Shown here in pieces: positions 25,840-34,883 of a stretch of 64,000 nt of DNA (within the stretch, counting starts at the first letter, position 1; each line of letters opens with the position of its first letter). The stretch lies in assembly GCA_036732025.1 (NCBI GenBank), contig DAINDE010000021.1:1-64000 (forward strand), in the 5' to 3' direction. The notes under the pieces were generated by a model. The model had not been told where the DNA came from, did no database searches, and saw nothing but the letters and a program-made list of their open reading frames with translations. The DNA is from SSSZ01 sp036732025. Its GTDB lineage: Bacteria; Pseudomonadota; Gammaproteobacteria; Burkholderiales; Rhodocyclaceae. A program made the translations under genes and the position numbers.

Positions 25840-25868
25840 TTGACTGGTGCCATTTCACCGTCTATCAT
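25840..25868 (+). promoter_or_regulatory. Promoter of tRNA-Asn
   Basis: TTGACT (25840-25845), a 17-bp spacer and TATCAT (25863-25868), placing the start about 6 nt before the tRNA 5' end. The hexamers and spacing match those of the yceD operon promoter. Confidence 0.75.
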
Positions 25869-25880
25869 GCGCGCCTCTGT

Positions 25881-25956
25881 TCCCCGATAGCTCAGTCGGT
25901 AGAGCGCCGGACTGTTAATCCGTAGGTCCCTGGTTCGAGCCCAGGTCGGGGAGCCA
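25881..25956 (+). tRNA. tRNA-Asn (GUU)
   Basis: A 76-nt cloverleaf. The acceptor stem is TCCCCGA/TCGGGGA, the D arm is GCTCAGTCGGTAGAGC, the anticodon loop is CTGTTAA with anticodon GTT, the T arm is GGTTCGAGCC, the discriminator is G and the CCA is encoded. It has its own promoter upstream and an intrinsic terminator 8 nt downstream, so it is monocistronic. Confidence 0.98.
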
Positions 25957-25963
25957 AAGTTCC

Positions 25964-26000
25964 AAAAAGGCGATTCTTCGTGAATCGCCTTTTTCTTTTT
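25964..26000 (+). terminator. Intrinsic terminator of tRNA-Asn
   Basis: An 8-bp stem GGCGATTC/GAATCGCC, extendable by A-T pairs, with a 5-nt loop, followed by TTTTTCTTTTT. It begins 8 nt after the CCA end. From 26001 to the next start at 26214 I see nothing else identifiable. Confidence 0.9.
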
Positions 26001-26213
26001 CTCCCGCGGCAACCGCTTTCCCCGTGGGCACGCCCTGCAACTGGCTTCAAGCGGGCATTCTCCGGCAAACAAGCGCTTTTTGAAATGCCCGGACGGGAAA
26101 ATACGTGACTTCTGCACGGTTTTTGCAATTTCCGCGCCTGGGCCACCGCCGCGCCACCATGGCTTCCCGTGGATTCGTGGTAGCGTTGGTCATTTCCAGG
26201 ACGAGGAAATGCC

Positions 26214-26726
26214 ATGGGCCACGAGGAGACTCCCCCTAGCCGCGGACTCACCGGCTTTCCCTGGCCGTGGGCCATCGTCTCGGCCCTGCTTTTCGGCGCC
26301 ATGGCCATCCAGGCCAGCCCCCTGCGCCCGCCCGTGGTGGCACTCCAGTTCGTGTATACCCGCCGGTGTTTCAGCGACGTCCTGACTGCCTGGGGGGAGG
26401 GGCGCGAACGCTTCTTCACGCATTTTGCCTTCGATTTCCCCTTTCTTCTCAGCTACGGCGTCTTCGGCTACCTACTCGCCACCCGCACGCTCCTGGCGGC
26501 AAGCCTGCCCACGGCGTTGCGCCCGGCATTCCGTTGGCTCCTGCCCGTTGCGGCTGCCGCCGACGCCCTGGAAAACCTGCTGGAAATCCACCTGGCGGGC
26601 CATCTCGCCACGGCCCCCGACTGCCTTTTCCTGGCGGCGGGCCTGGTGTCGGCGGGGAAATGGCTGCTCATCGCCGCGTTTGCCGCAGCCGGCGCCATCG
26701 GTTTCCGTCGACTCGGGCACCGCTAA
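26214..26726 (+). CDS. Hypothetical four-helix membrane protein
   Basis: A 170-residue protein I do not recognise. Four hydrophobic segments lie at about 19-36, 73-97, 107-125 and 135-158, with a basic C-terminus (FRRLGHR). A charged loop between helices 1 and 2 contains YTRRCFSDVLTAWGEGRERF. GAGGAA lies 5 nt before the ATG. It is 62 bp upstream of the alpha-2-macroglobulin gene on the same strand, but that gene has its own -10 element. Topology suggests an inner-membrane protein; no function is proposed. Confidence 0.7.
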   Translation: MGHEETPPSRGLTGFPWPWAIVSALLFGAMAIQASPLRPPVVALQFVYTRRCFSDVLTAWGEGRERFFTHFAFDFPFLLSYGVFGYLLATRTLLAASLPTALRPAFRWLLPVAAAADALENLLEIHLAGHLATAPDCLFLAAGLVSAGKWLLIAAFAAAGAIGFRRLGHR

Positions 26727-26755
26727 CCGTCCGGCCCGGCCACATATGCCGTGGC

Positions 26756-26761
26756 TATAAT
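26756..26761 (+). promoter_or_regulatory. Consensus -10 upstream of the alpha-2-macroglobulin gene
   Basis: A perfect TATAAT ending 27 bp before the ATG at 26789. No recognisable -35 lies 16-18 bp upstream, so the promoter may need an activator. Confidence 0.45.
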
Positions 26762-26788
26762 CAGCCATTCCCCGCCACCGGAGCCGCC

Positions 26789-29700
26789 ATGTCGCGCCCT
26801 GCCGTCGCCGCCTTCCTGCTCGCCCTCCCCCTTGCCGCCCAGGCTGCCGGAGTCCGCCAGTTCTCCCCCCAGGGCCAGATAGACCAACAGGTGCGGGCCA
26901 CCACCCGCTTCTCCGACGACATGGTTCCCCTCGGCCAGCCGGACGCGCCGGCACCCTTCGCCGTGGACTGCGGCGGCGTGGCAGGCAAGGGCCGCTGGAG
27001 CGACACCAAGAGCTGGACCTACCTGCTCGACCGCCCGCTGAAGCCCGGCGAACGCTGCGATTTCCGCCTGAGACCCGGCCTCAAGGCGGCCAATGGCGAT
27101 GAAGTCCGCGGCGAGCCGAGCTACGCCTTCTTCGCCCCCGGCCCCTGGCCCCGCTCCATCATGCCCCGCCCCGGCAGCCAGATCGAGGAGGATCAGGTCT
27201 TCCTCGTCGAAGCCAGCGGCGCCTTGAAGCGCGAAACCGTGGAAAAGCACGTGTGGTGCGAGGCCGACGGCGTCGGCAACCGCCTCCCCGTGCGTCTTCT
27301 CACGGACAAGGAGCGGGACGCCGCCCTCGCCACCGTGCACCGCGCTCCCACGCCGGGCAGCCTGGGGCTGGCCTGTACCGCCGCGCTCCCCACGGGCACG
27401 AAGATGAAGCTGGTCTGGGGCAAGGGAGTCGAGGCCGAAGGCGGCGCCAAGGCGAGCCGCGAGGAGAGTTTCGTCTATACCGTGCGCGAGCCCTTCAAGG
27501 CAAGTTTCTCCTGCGAGCGGGAGCGGGCCAGCCAGCCCTGCTCTCCCCTTTCCGACCTCCGCCTGGAATTCTCCGCCCAGCTTGATCGCAAGGAACTGGC
27601 CAGGATCCGCCTCGTCACGCCGGACGGCACCCGCGCCCCCTTAGCCGACGACCAGGGGGAGCGCCAGAACAGCGGCAACGACGTGGTGTTCCGCAAGCCC
27701 TTCCCCCAGAACGCCGAGCTGCGCCTGGAAATCCCCGCCGGCCTCAAGGACGAGGCCGGCCGGCTGCTGGCCAATGCCGGCAGCTTCCCCCTCAAGATCA
27801 AGACCGGCACCCTGCCGCCCCTCGCCAAGTTCCCCGGCAATTTCGGCATCCTCGAAGCGAAGGAAGGCGGCATCCTGCCCGTCACCCTGCGCAACGTCGA
27901 AACCGCGCTCCCCACCCGCAACCTGCAGCTACCCGCCCACCGCTTCGCCGACCGGCGGCTGACCGACGACGCCGACGTGCTTTCTGCCATGCGCGCCCTG
28001 GCCAAGTTCGAGCAGCAGACCAGGACGACCAGGAGCGGCAGCGGCAAGGACGCCGTCGAAACCTTCGACCCGTATTACGCCCGGGAACTGCCTTTCCTCA
28101 AGGATCGCCCGGGCGTGGTCAGCCGCGACCTGCCCAAGCCCAACGCCAGCCAGGAATTCGAGGTAATGGGCATCCCCCTGGAAAAGCCGGGTTACCACAT
28201 CGTCGAGATCGAAAGCCGGCTGCTGGGCGCCGCCCTGCTGGCAAGCCCCAAGCCCATGTACGTACGCGCTGCCGTGCTCGTCACCAACCTTGCCGTCCAT
28301 CTCAAGACCGGCCGCGACAACGGCCTGGTCTGGGTTACCGCCCTGGATACCGGCAAGCCGGTGGCCGGCGCCGAGGTGCGCGTTTCCCGCTGCGACGGCA
28401 CCGAACTCTGGCACGGCCGCAGCGACGACCAGGGCCGCGCCCTCATCGACAGCGCCTTGCCCGCGGACAAGGATTGCGGCGACGGCGACTTTTTCCTCTT
28501 CGCCAGCGCCCGGCTGGGGGACGACTACAGCTTCGTCCGCTCCGACTGGCAGGAAGGCATCGAACCCTGGCGCTTCGGCGTCGAGACCTGGGGCGAGGCG
28601 ACGCCGCGCAAGATCCACAGCATTCTCGACCGGCCGCTGTTCCGGGCTGGCGAGACGGTGTCGATGAAGCACATCGCCCGGGACCGCAACAGCCGGGGCT
28701 TCGCCACCCCGGACGCCAAGGGCCTGCCCAGCGAACTGATCATCCAGCACGACGGCAGTGGCGACGAGTTCCGTCAGACGGTCACCTGGGATGCCCGCGG
28801 TACCGCCACCAGCCAATGGAAGATCCCCGCCGCCGCCAAGCGCGGCCGCTACCGGGTCGTGCTCGCCGGCGGCGACCGCGGCCAGGAGGAAACCGGGGAA
28901 TTCCGCGTTTCCGACTTCCGCCTGCCAGTGTTCACCGGCAGCATCCAGGGTGTCCCGCCCCGGCAGGTGGCGCCGAAGGAAGTGCCGCTGGCCCTCGGCC
29001 TCTCCTTCCTCAACGGTGGCGCCGCCAAGGGCGTGGCCACTGAGGTTTCCGCCAACCTGCGGCCTCGCTGGCCCGAGTTCAAGGGCTACGAGGCCTTCCG
29101 CTTCCATGTCGATTTCGACCAGGAGGGTCTCGGTGCCTTCGCCGTCGATAGCGGCCGCGAGAGCGAAAAGCTCATCACCGACAAGGTGCCCGTCACCCTC
29201 GACAAGGCGGGGGCCGGCAAGCTATCCGTCACCCTGCCCGAGCGGATCAAGGGCCCCAGCGAGGTCTATGCGGAAATGACCTTCCCCGACCCCAATGGCG
29301 AAATCCAGACCATCCACGGCACCGTCGAACTATGGCCGGCCGCCGTCACCGCCGGCATCCGGGTCAAGGACTGGGTGGCGGCCAAGGGCCAGGGCGGGGT
29401 GGAAGTGGCCGTCCTCGACACGGCGACCAAGAAGCCCCTGGCCGGCGTGGCGGTGAAAATCCTCGCCAAGCGCCGCATCGACTATTCCCACAGGAAGCGC
29501 GTCGTCGGCGGGTTCTACGCCTACGAGCACCATACCGAATTCTCCGACCTGGGCGAACTGTGCGCCGGCCGAACCGATTCCCGCGGCCTGCTGCTGTGCG
29601 AACCCAAGGTCGATGTGGCCGGCAACGTCTATCTCCTGGCCGAAGCCAAGGACGCCCAGGGCAACGTCGCCCGGGCCGGCACCAGCTACTGGGTCGCCGG

Positions 29701-32464
29701 CGCCGGGGATACCTGGTTTACCGCCGGTAATCAGGACCGCATCGACGTCATCCCCGAGAAACGCAGCTATGCCCCCGGCGAAAAGGCCCGCCTGCAGGTG
29801 CGCCTGCCCTTCCGCGAGGCCACGGCCCTGGTCTCGGTCGAGGCGGACGGCGTCATCGACACCTTCGTACAGCCCCTGTCCCGCTACAAGCCCTATATCG
29901 ACCTGCCGGTGAAGGCGGAATGGGGCCCCAACGTCTTCGTCTCGGTGCTGGCGGTGCGTGGGCGGGTGCAGCCGGTGAAATGGTATTCCTTCTTCGACTG
30001 GGGCTGGCGCGAGCCCCTCGCCTGGTTCAAGGAATGGTGGAACCCCACCCAGCCCACGGCCATGGTCGATCTGGCCAAGCCCGCCTACAAGGTGGGCCTC
30101 GCCGCCCTCGACGTGGGCATCGACGGCTTCCGCCTCAAGGTCGATGTCGCCCCGGAAAAGGCCGACTACCGCCCCCGGGATACAGCCAAAGTCCGCATCA
30201 AGGTCACCCAGCCCGACGGCAAGCCGGTGCCGGCCGGCACCGAGGTGGCCCTGGCCGCGGTGGACCAGGCCCTGCTGGAACTGCGCCCCAACGAGAGCTG
30301 GAAACTGCTGGAAGCGATGCTGCCCCGGCGCGGCTACCAGGTGGAGACCGCCACCGCCCAATCCCAGGTCATCGGCAAGCGTCACTTCGGCAAGAAGGCC
30401 GTGCCCCCGGGCGGCGGCGGCGGCCGCGCCCCGGCCCGCGAACTGTTCGACACCCTGCTCCTGTGGAACCCGCGGGTGGTGCTCGATGACACCGGCAGCG
30501 CCACGATAACCGTACCCATCAACGACTCCCTCAGCGAGTTCAAGGTGGTGGCGGTGGCCGCCGCCGGCACCAGCCTGTTCGGCACCGGCAGCGGCAGTTT
30601 CCGCACCCGGCAGGATCTGCAGATGATCTCCGGCCTGCCACCCCTGGTGCGGGAGAAAGACCGCTTTGCCGCCGGCCTCACCCTGCGCAACGGCACCGCC
30701 AAGCCGATGACCGTACACCTCACCGCCAAGGCGGGCGGCAAGGCGTTGGAGGCCAAGGACGTCAAACTGGAGGCCGAAGGCGCCGCCGAGGTGGCGTGGA
30801 ATGCCGAAGCCCCCGACAACGTCGCCGCCCTGGACTGGGAGTTCGAGGCCGCCGACAGTGCCAGCGGCGCCAAGGATCGCCTGAAGATCACCCAACAGGT
30901 CGCGCCTGCCGTGCCGGTGACGGTGCAGCAGGCCACCTTCGCCCGCATCGAAGGCAAGCTCGAATTGCCGGCGGTCCTGGCTGCCAACGCCCTGCCCGGC
31001 CGCGGCGGCATCGAATTGGGCCTCTCCCCGCGCATTTCCACGCCGCCGCCCGGGTTGAAGCGCTTCTTCGAGGAATACCCCTTCATCTGCCTGGAGCAGA
31101 AGACCTCCATCGCTGTCGGCCTGCGGGACGAAAAGCGCTGGCAGCAGATCGTCGAGGCGCTGCCTACCTACCTGGACGGCAACGGCCTCGCCCGTTACTT
31201 CCCCAGCGACATGCCCGGCAGTCCCAGCCTTACCGCTTACCTGCTGGACGTCAGCCAGGCCGCCGGCTTAGTCATCCCGCCGGAAATCGCCGGACGCATG
31301 GAAAAGGGCCTCCTCGCCTTCGCCGAGGGCCGCATCAAGCCCGACCACTGGGCCCCCACCAACGACCTGACGGCGAGAAAACTCAGCGCCCTGGAAGCCC
31401 TCACCCGCCGCGGCCACAAGCCCCTGGGGGTGATCACCAGCCTCGACCTGGAGCAGCCCATGCGCCTGCCCACGGCGGCCCTCATCGACTGGTATCTGGT
31501 CGCCAAACGCCTCACCGAACTGCCCGATCGGCCCAAGCGCCTGGCCGCCGCCGAGCAGGAAATCCGCAATCGCCTGAGCTACCAGGGCGGGCGCCTGGCT
31601 TTCACCACCGAGGCCAGCGACTACTGGTGGTGGCTCATGGTCAGCGGCGACACCAACGCCTTCCGTCTCATCGAGGCCGTCATCGACGAACCCGGCTGGC
31701 AGGACGACCTGCCGGCCCTCGTCCAGGGCGCCATGCTGCGCCAGGTGCGCGGGCGCTGGGTGACCACCACCGCCAACGTCTGGGCCACCATCGCGCTGGA
31801 GTCCTTCGGCAAGAAGTTCGAGAAGGACCCCGTCGCCGGCACCACCCGTGCCATCCTCGGCAAGGGCACGCCCGCCAGCCACGCCTGGTCGGCCGGCGAC
31901 GCCGCCACCCTGGTACTGCGCTGGCCCGCCAAATCCGCCGCCGACGACAAACTGGCCATTACCCACGAAGGCAGCGGCAAACCCTGGGCCAGTGTCCAGG
32001 TCCTGGCCGCCGTTCCCGTCACCGCCCCCCGCGCCCTGGGCTACCGCATCAAGCGCGAAGTGACGCCGGTGACCCAGAAGATGGCCGGCAGATACAGCCG
32101 CGGCGACGTCCTCCGGGTGCGCCTCAGCATCGAATCCGACCAGGACATGGCCTGGGTGGTGGTCAGCGACCCCATCCCCGCCGGCGCCCGCATCCTGGGC
32201 GACGGCGACGGCCGCGACTCCCACATCGAAAGCCGCAACGACGGCACCCGCGGCAACGCGTGGCCTGCCTATGTCGAACGCACCTTCAGCGCCTACCGCG
32301 CCTACTACGCCCGCGTGCCCAAGGGTAATTTCTCCGTCGAATACACCCTGCGCCTCAACAACGCCGGCGATTTCGCCCTGCCCGCGACACGGGTGGAAGC
32401 GATGTATGCGCCGGAGGTGTTTGGGGAGGTACCGGGGGGGCGGATCACCGTGGAGAAGGAATGA
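26789..32464 (+). CDS. Bacterial alpha-2-macroglobulin (YfhM-like, type 1), thioester intact
   Basis: A 1891-residue periplasmic protease-trapping protein. The signal peptide (residues 1-19, ending AAQA before AGV) has no lipobox Cys, unlike lipoprotein forms such as E. coli YfhM. Macroglobulin-like domains fill the first 1300 residues, with a glycine-rich bait-like segment near PPGGGGGRAPARE (about 1210-1225). The thioester motif is C1434-L-E-Q1437 (YPFICLEQKTS), followed by the alpha/alpha toroid and receptor-binding-like domain. Start 26789 is chosen for the signal peptide and the CGGAG upstream. The family usually pairs with PbpC (PBP1C), which is absent here. Proposed role: entrapment of invading proteases after envelope damage. 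Confidence 0.92.
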   Translation: MSRPAVAAFLLALPLAAQAAGVRQFSPQGQIDQQVRATTRFSDDMVPLGQPDAPAPFAVDCGGVAGKGRWSDTKSWTYLLDRPLKPGERCDFRLRPGLKAANGDEVRGEPSYAFFAPGPWPRSIMPRPGSQIEEDQVFLVEASGALKRETVEKHVWCEADGVGNRLPVRLLTDKERDAALATVHRAPTPGSLGLACTAALPTGTKMKLVWGKGVEAEGGAKASREESFVYTVREPFKASFSCERERASQPCSPLSDLRLEFSAQLDRKELARIRLVTPDGTRAPLADDQGERQNSGNDVVFRKPFPQNAELRLEIPAGLKDEAGRLLANAGSFPLKIKTGTLPPLAKFPGNFGILEAKEGGILPVTLRNVETALPTRNLQLPAHRFADRRLTDDADVLSAMRALAKFEQQTRTTRSGSGKDAVETFDPYYARELPFLKDRPGVVSRDLPKPNASQEFEVMGIPLEKPGYHIVEIESRLLGAALLASPKPMYVRAAVLVTNLAVHLKTGRDNGLVWVTALDTGKPVAGAEVRVSRCDGTELWHGRSDDQGRALIDSALPADKDCGDGDFFLFASARLGDDYSFVRSDWQEGIEPWRFGVETWGEATPRKIHSILDRPLFRAGETVSMKHIARDRNSRGFATPDAKGLPSELIIQHDGSGDEFRQTVTWDARGTATSQWKIPAAAKRGRYRVVLAGGDRGQEETGEFRVSDFRLPVFTGSIQGVPPRQVAPKEVPLALGLSFLNGGAAKGVATEVSANLRPRWPEFKGYEAFRFHVDFDQEGLGAFAVDSGRESEKLITDKVPVTLDKAGAGKLSVTLPERIKGPSEVYAEMTFPDPNGEIQTIHGTVELWPAAVTAGIRVKDWVAAKGQGGVEVAVLDTATKKPLAGVAVKILAKRRIDYSHRKRVVGGFYAYEHHTEFSDLGELCAGRTDSRGLLLCEPKVDVAGNVYLLAEAKDAQGNVARAGTSYWVAGAGDTWFTAGNQDRIDVIPEKRSYAPGEKARLQVRLPFREATALVSVEADGVIDTFVQPLSRYKPYIDLPVKAEWGPNVFVSVLAVRGRVQPVKWYSFFDWGWREPLAWFKEWWNPTQPTAMVDLAKPAYKVGLAALDVGIDGFRLKVDVAPEKADYRPRDTAKVRIKVTQPDGKPVPAGTEVALAAVDQALLELRPNESWKLLEAMLPRRGYQVETATAQSQVIGKRHFGKKAVPPGGGGGRAPARELFDTLLLWNPRVVLDDTGSATITVPINDSLSEFKVVAVAAAGTSLFGTGSGSFRTRQDLQMISGLPPLVREKDRFAAGLTLRNGTAKPMTVHLTAKAGGKALEAKDVKLEAEGAAEVAWNAEAPDNVAALDWEFEAADSASGAKDRLKITQQVAPAVPVTVQQATFARIEGKLELPAVLAANALPGRGGIELGLSPRISTPPPGLKRFFEEYPFICLEQKTSIAVGLRDEKRWQQIVEALPTYLDGNGLARYFPSDMPGSPSLTAYLLDVSQAAGLVIPPEIAGRMEKGLLAFAEGRIKPDHWAPTNDLTARKLSALEALTRRGHKPLGVITSLDLEQPMRLPTAALIDWYLVAKRLTELPDRPKRLAAAEQEIRNRLSYQGGRLAFTTEASDYWWWLMVSGDTNAFRLIEAVIDEPGWQDDLPALVQGAMLRQVRGRWVTTTANVWATIALESFGKKFEKDPVAGTTRAILGKGTPASHAWSAGDAATLVLRWPAKSAADDKLAITHEGSGKPWASVQVLAAVPVTAPRALGYRIKREVTPVTQKMAGRYSRGDVLRVRLSIESDQDMAWVVVSDPIPAGARILGDGDGRDSHIESRNDGTRGNAWPAYVERTFSAYRAYYARVPKGNFSVEYTLRLNNAGDFALPATRVEAMYAPEVFGEVPGGRITVEKE

Positions 32465-32594
32465 GGATGACGCATACCCACTCCGAATTTTTGTGTGGCC
32501 AGGGGTGGTTAATCCTTGCCACCAATTGGCAGTGGTTGGAGCGGGCAAAAATTTCCCCTTGGTTTACTCTTCAGTTCAGCCGCCCGCCGACCAA

Positions 32595-33122
32595 ATGCTG
32601 AACTTATCCGACATCAACTGGGGCTCCATTGCCGACTGGGTTTCTGGCCTTGGCTCGTTATCGGCCGCCGTAGTAGCGCTCTATCTTGCCAAATCTGCGG
32701 AGCGCATTCGCCTTCGTGGTTACTGCGGCCTCAGAGTAGTTGTCGGCCAAGGTATGGAGCCTCAAGACTTGGTGTTCATCTCGGTCACAAATATTGGTAC
32801 GCGGGCGACGGTTATTAACAATGTGAGCATGCGAGTTGGTTGGCTAAAGAGGCGCTATGCAGTTATCACAATCGTCAAAGACCAATACTCAGTTGGAGTC
32901 CCGTATTCCATCGCCGACGGACAAGAAGGTCACTGGGGCATACCTATCGACAAAGACAAGAAATGGCTGCGTGATCTTTCCGAAGACTTCATAACTAACC
33001 GCAGCGACATTAATTCACTTCGGTTCTTCGTTCACACAAACCATGGCGAAGCACTGGCTTTGCGTCCGGAAAAGCCTTTGCGCGACGCCATTGATGAGCT
33101 GTTGGCAACCAAGAGGAAATAG
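32595..33122 (+). CDS. Low-GC orphan protein with one N-terminal membrane helix
   Basis: A 175-residue protein I do not recognise. One hydrophobic helix lies at residues 12-30 (ADWVSGLGSLSAAVVALYL), followed by a soluble beta-rich region (LVFISVTNIGTRATVINNVSMRVGW) and a charged C-terminus (LLATKRK). Its base composition is clearly lower in G+C than its neighbours and codon use differs (AAT, ATA, TTA frequent), a sign of horizontal transfer. The preceding 130 bp are also AT-richer with no clear promoter. A 161-bp inverted-repeat-bounded element follows directly. It may be a cargo gene of a past insertion. Confidence 0.65.
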   Translation: MLNLSDINWGSIADWVSGLGSLSAAVVALYLAKSAERIRLRGYCGLRVVVGQGMEPQDLVFISVTNIGTRATVINNVSMRVGWLKRRYAVITIVKDQYSVGVPYSIADGQEGHWGIPIDKDKKWLRDLSEDFITNRSDINSLRFFVHTNHGEALALRPEKPLRDAIDELLATKRK

Positions 33123-33138
33123 GGCAATCCCGAGCCAA

Positions 33139-33299
33139 AATGGGTCAGAGACATTTCTGCTTGATTCTTAACCCATAGCGGTCGGCACGAAAATAGGGGG
33201 TGGATTCACATTCCAAGCGCACCACGGCTGGCAAGGCGCTCGATGAAATGCAGACGAACTGCCAGGCAATCAAAATGTCAGACAAGCTTCTGACCCATT
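33139..33299. repeat. REPIN/MITE-like element with 11-bp terminal inverted repeats
   Basis: AATGGGTCAGA (33139-33149) and TCTGACCCATT (33289-33299) are perfect inverted copies bounding a 161-bp segment that fills the gap between the low-GC orphan and the lipoprotein hydrolase. It encodes no convincing protein. The arrangement fits a non-autonomous mobile element or a paired REP (REPIN). No transposase is present in the window. Confidence 0.55.
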
Positions 33300-33307
33300 C
33301 CATTCAA

Positions 33308-34138
33308 ATGACCATGACCGCGTTGATCCCAATAGCGCCACGCCCCGCAGTATTGATAGCCTTCCTCCTGCTGGCGGGGTGTGCCGCTGGTCCGCTGGTC
33401 ACCGACCTTGCCCAAGGCCAATCCGGTTGGGTGGTGTATCCGTCCTCGGCGGAGAAGATCTCCCTGCGGGGTGATCTGCAATTCCCGGCCGGGGGCTCCG
33501 GAAAATTGCCTGCCGTCGTGATCGCCCACGCCAGCGGCGGACTCGACGAGCGAAGCGAGCGGTGGGCGCGGTTTTTTCGCGAGCACGGGATCGCCACCTT
33601 CAAGATCGACTATTTCGGGCCCCGGGGAATTTCGGCCAATTCCGCCGTCCAGCCGGTACCCACCAATGACACGTTCGATGCCCTGCATCTCCTGGCCAGC
33701 CATCCCCGTATCGACGCCACGCGCATCGCCGTCATCGGCTTTTCTCGGGGCGCTCACCTGGCGATCAACTCCGCCAGCCCCGGCTACACCGGCAGCGACC
33801 TGCGTTTCGCCGCCCATGTGGGACTTTACCCAACCTGCGGCGTGACCCACATCGGGAAGGGCGATGCCTCGGCACCGATTCTGATCATGGTCGGCAGCGA
33901 GGACGACCTTTCACCCGTGGTCCAGTGTGAGACGCTGCAGCAGGATGGCACCGCAAAAGGCCGATCCGTCACCCTGAAAGTCTACGAAGGCGCGCAACAC
34001 GGCTGGGATGGCGACTACACCGGCGTTTGGTTCCACAGGGCCCTCAACACGTCGTACCGCATGCGCATCGATCGGGCGCTTACCGAACGCTCCCAGCGGG
34101 ACGTGCTGGAGTTTCTACGGGGTCCCCTGAGGTTGTGA
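33308..34138 (+). CDS. Lipoprotein dienelactone-hydrolase-like esterase
   Basis: A 276-residue alpha/beta hydrolase. The lipoprotein signal ends at LLLAGC, with lipidation Cys near residue 25, so the protein is membrane-anchored on the periplasmic side. The nucleophile Ser is in IGFSRGAH, the acid Asp in VGSEDDLSP and the His in GAQHGWDGD, the complete dienelactone hydrolase triad pattern. The start at 33308 (MTMTALIP) gives a good signal peptide; 33314 is equally possible. It begins 9 bp after the inverted-repeat element. The substrate is unknown. Confidence 0.83.
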   Translation: MTMTALIPIAPRPAVLIAFLLLAGCAAGPLVTDLAQGQSGWVVYPSSAEKISLRGDLQFPAGGSGKLPAVVIAHASGGLDERSERWARFFREHGIATFKIDYFGPRGISANSAVQPVPTNDTFDALHLLASHPRIDATRIAVIGFSRGAHLAINSASPGYTGSDLRFAAHVGLYPTCGVTHIGKGDASAPILIMVGSEDDLSPVVQCETLQQDGTAKGRSVTLKVYEGAQHGWDGDYTGVWFHRALNTSYRMRIDRALTERSQRDVLEFLRGPLRL

Positions 34139-34295
34139 GATTCGCGAATATGGCTGACTCGCCAAAGAATTTCCCGGTATGCCGACCACATCCATCAACG
34201 AGGTCGAAAACAGGTAACAACGTACTGCGCCGCCTTGCCCCGGAATTGGGCAACGACACGCTTTGGCAGCACTGATCGGCGAAAGGAAGAGAATC

Positions 34296-34883
34296 ATGTG
34301 GGACGAACGCTACAGCACTGACGACTACGCTTACGGCAAGGCGCCCAACGCCTTTCTCGTCGAGCACTATGCCGCCATCCCGAAGGGCCGGGTGCTGAGC
34401 CTTGCCGAAGGCGAAGGCCGCAATGCCGTGTTCCTCGCCCGGCAGGGCTACGCGGTCACCGCCGTGGACGGTTCTGCGGTAGGCCTGGCCAAGGCTCGCC
34501 GGCTGGCGGAGGAGCATGGCGTCGCCATCGACACCATCCACGCCGATCTAGCGGATTTCGACATCGGCGAGGGGGTGTGGGACGGCGTCGTCTCCATTTT
34601 CTGTCCCCTCCCCTCGGCCCTGCGGGCGGCCGTCCATCGCCGGGTCGTGGCCGGGCTCAGGCCCGGCGGCGTATTCCTGCTCGAAGCCTACCGGCCGGAG
34701 CAGGTGCGCTACGGCACCGGCGGCGGCCAGGATACGGACACCATGCAGACCTGCGATTCGCTGCGCCGCGAACTGGCCGGCTTGCGCTTCGACCACCTGG
34801 CCGCCGTCGAGCGGGACATCGTCGAAGGCCTGTATCACACCGGCCTGGGGGCCGTGGTCCAGGCCGTTGCCGTCAAGGTCTAG
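34296..34883 (+). CDS. Class I SAM-dependent methyltransferase (TehB-like)
   Basis: A 195-residue Rossmann-fold methyltransferase. Motif I is VLSLAEGEGRNAVFLARQG, followed by the acidic residue in VTAVDGSAVGL, post-I motif HADLADFD and motif III LRPGGVFLLEAY. The N-terminus MWDERYSTDDYAYGKAPN is typical of the tellurite-resistance/thiopurine methyltransferase-like group. A purine-rich SD (GGAAGAG) precedes the ATG. It converges with the MFS gene, the two TAG stops sharing the palindrome CTAG. The substrate is unknown. Confidence 0.88.
   Translation: MWDERYSTDDYAYGKAPNAFLVEHYAAIPKGRVLSLAEGEGRNAVFLARQGYAVTAVDGSAVGLAKARRLAEEHGVAIDTIHADLADFDIGEGVWDGVVSIFCPLPSALRAAVHRRVVAGLRPGGVFLLEAYRPEQVRYGTGGGQDTDTMQTCDSLRRELAGLRFDHLAAVERDIVEGLYHTGLGAVVQAVAVKV

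Noticed and set aside
25864..25960. tRNA-Asn as an integration (att) site of a genomic island
   Set aside because: No integrase and no duplicated 3' tRNA end was seen in the following 40 kb.
26267..26788. N-terminal extension of the alpha-2-macroglobulin frame by 174 codons
   Set aside because: The extension overlaps another gene and would bury the signal peptide; the ATG at 26789 with SD and a -10 box is better.
32540..32600. Possible integron attC site before the low-GC orphan
   Set aside because: The stretch has no GTTRRRY core pair and no integrase or second cassette is present.
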